Positions 12,185 to 15,079 of a DNA stretch of 15,079 nt are shown here, piece after piece (position 1 is the stretch's first letter; the number at the start of each line of letters is the position of its first letter). This DNA is from Petrotoga sp. UBA5851. GTDB taxonomy: Bacteria > Thermotogota > Thermotogae > Petrotogales > Petrotogaceae. The notes beneath the pieces are model-generated. The model did not search any database. It was not told where the DNA came from and worked only from the letters and a program-made list of their open reading frames with translations. The position numbers and the translations under genes were made by a program. The DNA lies in assembly GCA_002431635.1 (NCBI GenBank), contig DJGH01000004.1, positions 1 through 15,079 of the forward strand. The letters run 5' to 3'.

Positions 12185-15079
12185 ATGAAAAAAATTTATT
12201 GTTTTGCCGCGGTACTTCTTATGATGGCTGAGGTCTACGGATACGATATACGAAAAGGCGATGTACTTGGAGTGTGGGTATACGGATATCCTGATCTTAC
12301 TTCAACCTCCATATATGTTGGTCCGCAGGGAGATATAACTATTCCTCCCTTGGGAAGGATAAAGGCAGAAGGAATGAGTATTGAAGAACTTCAGGAACTT
12401 CTTACACAAAAGATGCAGGAGTATATACGTTCTGCAAGAGTAACTGCAGGGGTTATGCAGTACGCTCCTTTTAAGGTTAGTGTCTTTGGAAATACCAAAG
12501 TTCAGGGATACGTCGATATAAAATCCGAATCTGTAAGACTTTCGGAGCTGGTATCCTCTGTCGGAGGACTTGCCGATCCGATGAAAACTCCCTATGCGTT
12601 TATAAGATATCCTGATGGTAAAGAGTCTAAGGTTTCTGTAGATTGGATTTTTAACGGTACCAAAGGTGAAGATCCTTTAATAACCGAAAACTCATACGTG
12701 CTTTTCCCCATTGAATACTCCAACAGTGTGTCTGTATTCACAGAACAGCTCTCAAAATCCATAGAGTACAGAAACGGAATGACTCTTTCGGATGTTATTT
12801 CAGGGTTAGGTATCTCCGTTTCACAGGCAGATGATAGTATTACCGTTCTTAACAACGGAAAAATAAAAGCATACTCCCTTCGATCTGTCATAGAGGGAGA
12901 AAAAGTTTTTCTTGAAAAGGGAGATACCGTCATAATTAACAGACTGAAAAAATTTGTCTATCTCTTCTCTCCGGCTTTTACAGGAAAGATGGACTTTGAA
13001 AAAAATGAACCTATGAGCCTTAAAAAAGTTATCTTAACCATCAACCTTCAGCTTTTCCAGGCAAACGATATGATTACGGTTATACGTGGTTCTCAAAAAG
13101 AAAGCTACTCGATAGACAGAGTCATAAACGGTTTTGATGTTGAGCTGCAGAGCGGAGATGTTATTCAGCTTGAGAAGTACAGCAAGTATGTATATCTTTT
13201 TTCATCCACATTTTCAGGGAAGATGGACTTTGAGAAAAATGATGAAATGACTTTGAAAAAACTTATTGCTAAGTCCGGAATCATAACAGACCAGTACGAG
13301 GATAACGTCGTTGTCATAAGAGACAGTCTTAAGCTTGAGTATCAGACGCAGCAGATAAAACAGGGCGGAGATTTCCAGCTCTTAAACGGAGATATAGTCC
13401 AGTTTTCAAAAGTAAAAAAATATGTATATGTTTTTTCACCTGCATACAGCAGCAGAGTTGATTTTGAAAAAAATGAAGATATGAGCCTCAGAAGGCTTAT
13501 ATCAAGAACTGGCCTGCAGCAGGATGCACTTGATGACAGAGTATCAGTGAGCAGGGGCAACAGAACTGTGAATCTCAGTCTGACAGAGATTATGCGGACA
13601 GATGATTTCACTCTTCAAACCGATGATGTAGTCCAGTTTTTCAGATCTGAAAGGTATGTATATGTTTTTTCACCTTCCTTCAACGGTAAGATAGACTTTG
13701 AAAAGAAACAGGACATGACATTGCGTAGGGTCATAGCAAAGATATCGCTTTCAGCAGCTTTGGTAGAGAATGAGATCGAGGTTAGCGGAACGAACGGTAC
13801 CAGAGTTTACAGCCTGGACGATGTGATGTTCAAGGAAGATGTTTTACTCGAAAGCACGGACATAATAAAATTTTCAAAATATAAAAACTATGTATATGTT
13901 TTCACGCCTTCATCCTCACTAAAAATAGACTTTGAAAAAAATGACTCTATTACGCTGCGTAAGATTATAACACGCAATAATATTCCGGTTGACCAGCTTG
14001 ACGATAAAGCAGCTGTCATACGTGACGGTGTAAGTACAGAATTTTCATTGGCCAAGCTCTTGTCAGGAGAAGATATGGAGCTTTGCGGAGGGGACATAAT
14101 AAAATTTTCAAAGTATAAAAAGTCCGTATATGTTTTTACATATTCCATGTCAACAAGAACAGATTTTGACAAGAACGAAGCGGTTACGGTGAGAAAACTC
14201 TTTGCAAGGCTTAATGTTCCGCTTCAGACTGTTCAGGACAGTGTTCAGATAATGCGAGGAATTGAGACCATCGATATAGACCTTTCACAAGAAGCAGCTT
14301 TTGAAACAGAGCTTGCCGACGGCGATATTGTCAGGCTGAATAAGATAAGCAGATACGTTTATGTCTTTACTCCTTCAGGCACTGTAAAAGCAGAGTTTGA
14401 AAAAAATGAACCCATGAGTATCTCCAGATTGGTATCTAAAATGGGTATAGTCCTTGATACAGTTCAGGATACCGTTACTATATCCAGAAATTCTGAAGAG
14501 ATAGAATTTTCAATTGACAGCATAAAAAAAGGTCATGATTTAGATCTTTTTACAGGAGATATGTTAAGATTTGAAAAGTTCAGAAAGTCGGTTTATGTTT
14601 TTTCTGCAGCCTTCAATGGAAAAGTTGATTTCGAAAAGAGTGATGAAATGACTCTCAGAAAGGTCATTTCCAGAGTCAATATTCCTCTTGATACAGTAAA
14701 AAATGAAGTTACGATAGTCTACAACAATGAAAGCAGAGTATTTTCGGTAACCGATATACTGCAAGGCAATGATACGGTGCTTAATGCAGACAGCATAATA
14801 AGGTTTGACAGGTATAACAGCTATGTTTATGCTGTCACGGACAGCAAAAGCACAAGAGTGGACTTTGAAAAGAGAGAAACGATAACGCCGCGTATGATAT
14901 GCTCTAAACTTGGTATTAACCCGGAAAACGTTAAAACGCTCAGCGTAGATTCAAAAACAGTTTCAATGGACGAAGAGGTTATGCCCGGTATATTTCTGGA
15001 TATAAAGCTTTATGAAAATACAGCATATATAATGGGAGATCTTTCTGCCAATATAAATTATCCTTTCGGTTCGTCTCTT
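12185..15079 (+). CDS. Long polysaccharide-export/SLBB-repeat protein (3' end beyond window)
   Basis: The frame stays open for 965 codons to the window edge. Residues 1-19 are a signal peptide (hydrophobic core FAAVLLMMA, probable cut after VYG); no lipobox, unlike Wza. Residues 20-95 match the polysaccharide-export N-terminal domain: YDIRKGDVLGVWVYGYPDLT, then GPQGDITIPPLGRIKAEGMS and IEELQELL. A canonical SLBB-like unit starts near 96 (FKVSVFGNTKVQGYVDI, with SSVGG). Ten further units begin at residues 182, 258, 336, 414, 492, 570, 648, 725, 803 and 881. Each has VYVFS or VYVFT, DFEKN, MTLRK and later GDIIxFxKYK. At 947 a more canonical unit (AYIMGDLSANINYPFG) begins, suggesting the array ends just outside. 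Family members form outer-membrane or periplasmic parts of polysaccharide exporters; such a long array is unusual. GGGAGGT lies seven bases before ATG. It follows the TPR gene by 17 bp. Confidence 0.88.
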   Translation, partial: MKKIYCFAAVLLMMAEVYGYDIRKGDVLGVWVYGYPDLTSTSIYVGPQGDITIPPLGRIKAEGMSIEELQELLTQKMQEYIRSARVTAGVMQYAPFKVSVFGNTKVQGYVDIKSESVRLSELVSSVGGLADPMKTPYAFIRYPDGKESKVSVDWIFNGTKGEDPLITENSYVLFPIEYSNSVSVFTEQLSKSIEYRNGMTLSDVISGLGISVSQADDSITVLNNGKIKAYSLRSVIEGEKVFLEKGDTVIINRLKKFVYLFSPAFTGKMDFEKNEPMSLKKVILTINLQLFQANDMITVIRGSQKESYSIDRVINGFDVELQSGDVIQLEKYSKYVYLFSSTFSGKMDFEKNDEMTLKKLIAKSGIITDQYEDNVVVIRDSLKLEYQTQQIKQGGDFQLLNGDIVQFSKVKKYVYVFSPAYSSRVDFEKNEDMSLRRLISRTGLQQDALDDRVSVSRGNRTVNLSLTEIMRTDDFTLQTDDVVQFFRSERYVYVFSPSFNGKIDFEKKQDMTLRRVIAKISLSAALVENEIEVSGTNGTRVYSLDDVMFKEDVLLESTDIIKFSKYKNYVYVFTPSSSLKIDFEKNDSITLRKIITRNNIPVDQLDDKAAVIRDGVSTEFSLAKLLSGEDMELCGGDIIKFSKYKKSVYVFTYSMSTRTDFDKNEAVTVRKLFARLNVPLQTVQDSVQIMRGIETIDIDLSQEAAFETELADGDIVRLNKISRYVYVFTPSGTVKAEFEKNEPMSISRLVSKMGIVLDTVQDTVTISRNSEEIEFSIDSIKKGHDLDLFTGDMLRFEKFRKSVYVFSAAFNGKVDFEKSDEMTLRKVISRVNIPLDTVKNEVTIVYNNESRVFSVTDILQGNDTVLNADSIIRFDRYNSYVYAVTDSKSTRVDFEKRETITPRMICSKLGINPENVKTLSVDSKTVSMDEEVMPGIFLDIKLYENTAYIMGDLSANINYPFGSSL
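12728..15022 (+). repeat. Tandem SLBB-like coding repeats, 234-bp period
   Basis: Unit starts, taken at the first Val of VYVF, are at 12728, 12956, 13190, 13424, 13658, 13892, 14126, 14357, 14591 and 14825. Spacings are 76, then 78 six times with one 77 among the last three (78, 78, 78, 78, 78, 77, 78, 78 codons from 12956), and the last unit has 66. The invariant core is the DFEK block: MDFEKNEP, MDFEKNDE, VDFEKNED, IDFEKKQD, IDFEKNDS, TDFDKNEA, AEFEKNEP, VDFEKSDE, VDFEKRET. Some neighbouring units share long identical DNA, as at 13421 and 13655. Confidence 0.9.

Noticed and set aside
12592..14764. Four minus-strand open frames within the SLBB repeat gene
   Set aside because: They recur because the repeats recur; the plus-strand frame is open throughout and carries the conserved domains.
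12728..15022. CRISPR-like or non-coding tandem repeat
   Set aside because: The 234-bp units stay in one reading frame and conserve amino acids rather than bases; no short repeat-spacer pattern.

Overview
The window looks like chromosomal DNA of a member of the Thermotogota (Thermotogae), AT-rich and rich in TTG and GTG starts. Two things point there. First, the run aspS, STAS-domain anti-sigma-antagonist gene, cmk, ispH, rpsA, der, plsY is, as I remember it, the order around the STAS protein TM1442 in Thermotoga maritima. Der also carries the unusual NKAE nucleotide-specificity motif that I recall from the T. maritima protein. Second, the minus-strand gene at 846-2393 has the architecture of the toga protein Omp-alpha: signal peptide, one SLH domain, a long coiled coil and a C-terminal membrane anchor. 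I cannot name the genus, and no database comparison was possible.

Left part, minus strand (1-2393), read from right to left: the Omp-alpha-like tether, a strong hairpin with a T tail, a small membrane-anchored protein resembling lytic transglycosylases, and a serine tRNA (anticodon CGA) with its own -10 box and terminator. A 172-bp AT-rich divergent spacer (2394-2565) separates this from the right part.

Right part, plus strand (2566-15079): ten tightly packed genes with no convincing terminator between them, plausibly one operon. The first seven are housekeeping genes: aspartyl-tRNA synthetase, a SpoIIAA-like STAS protein, CMP kinase, the last enzyme of the MEP isoprenoid pathway, a six-domain ribosomal protein S1, the ribosome-assembly GTPase Der, and the acyltransferase PlsY that starts phospholipid synthesis. 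The last three are less familiar: a 602-residue exported protein (TPR-like start, propeller-like middle, vWA-like end), a short TPR protein, and a very long secreted polysaccharide-export-type protein cut by the window edge.

The most unusual feature is that last gene. After a Wza-like N-terminal domain it carries a run of about ten SLBB-like units whose spacing is almost exactly 78 residues (234 bp). Long stretches of DNA identity sit exactly one period apart. Together with the two upstream genes it forms a candidate envelope module, overlapping or nearly abutting one another and plsY. The Omp-alpha-like tether and transglycosylase-like gene across the divergent spacer suggest that both sides of the locus concern building or spanning the outer envelope. 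That functional link is inference.
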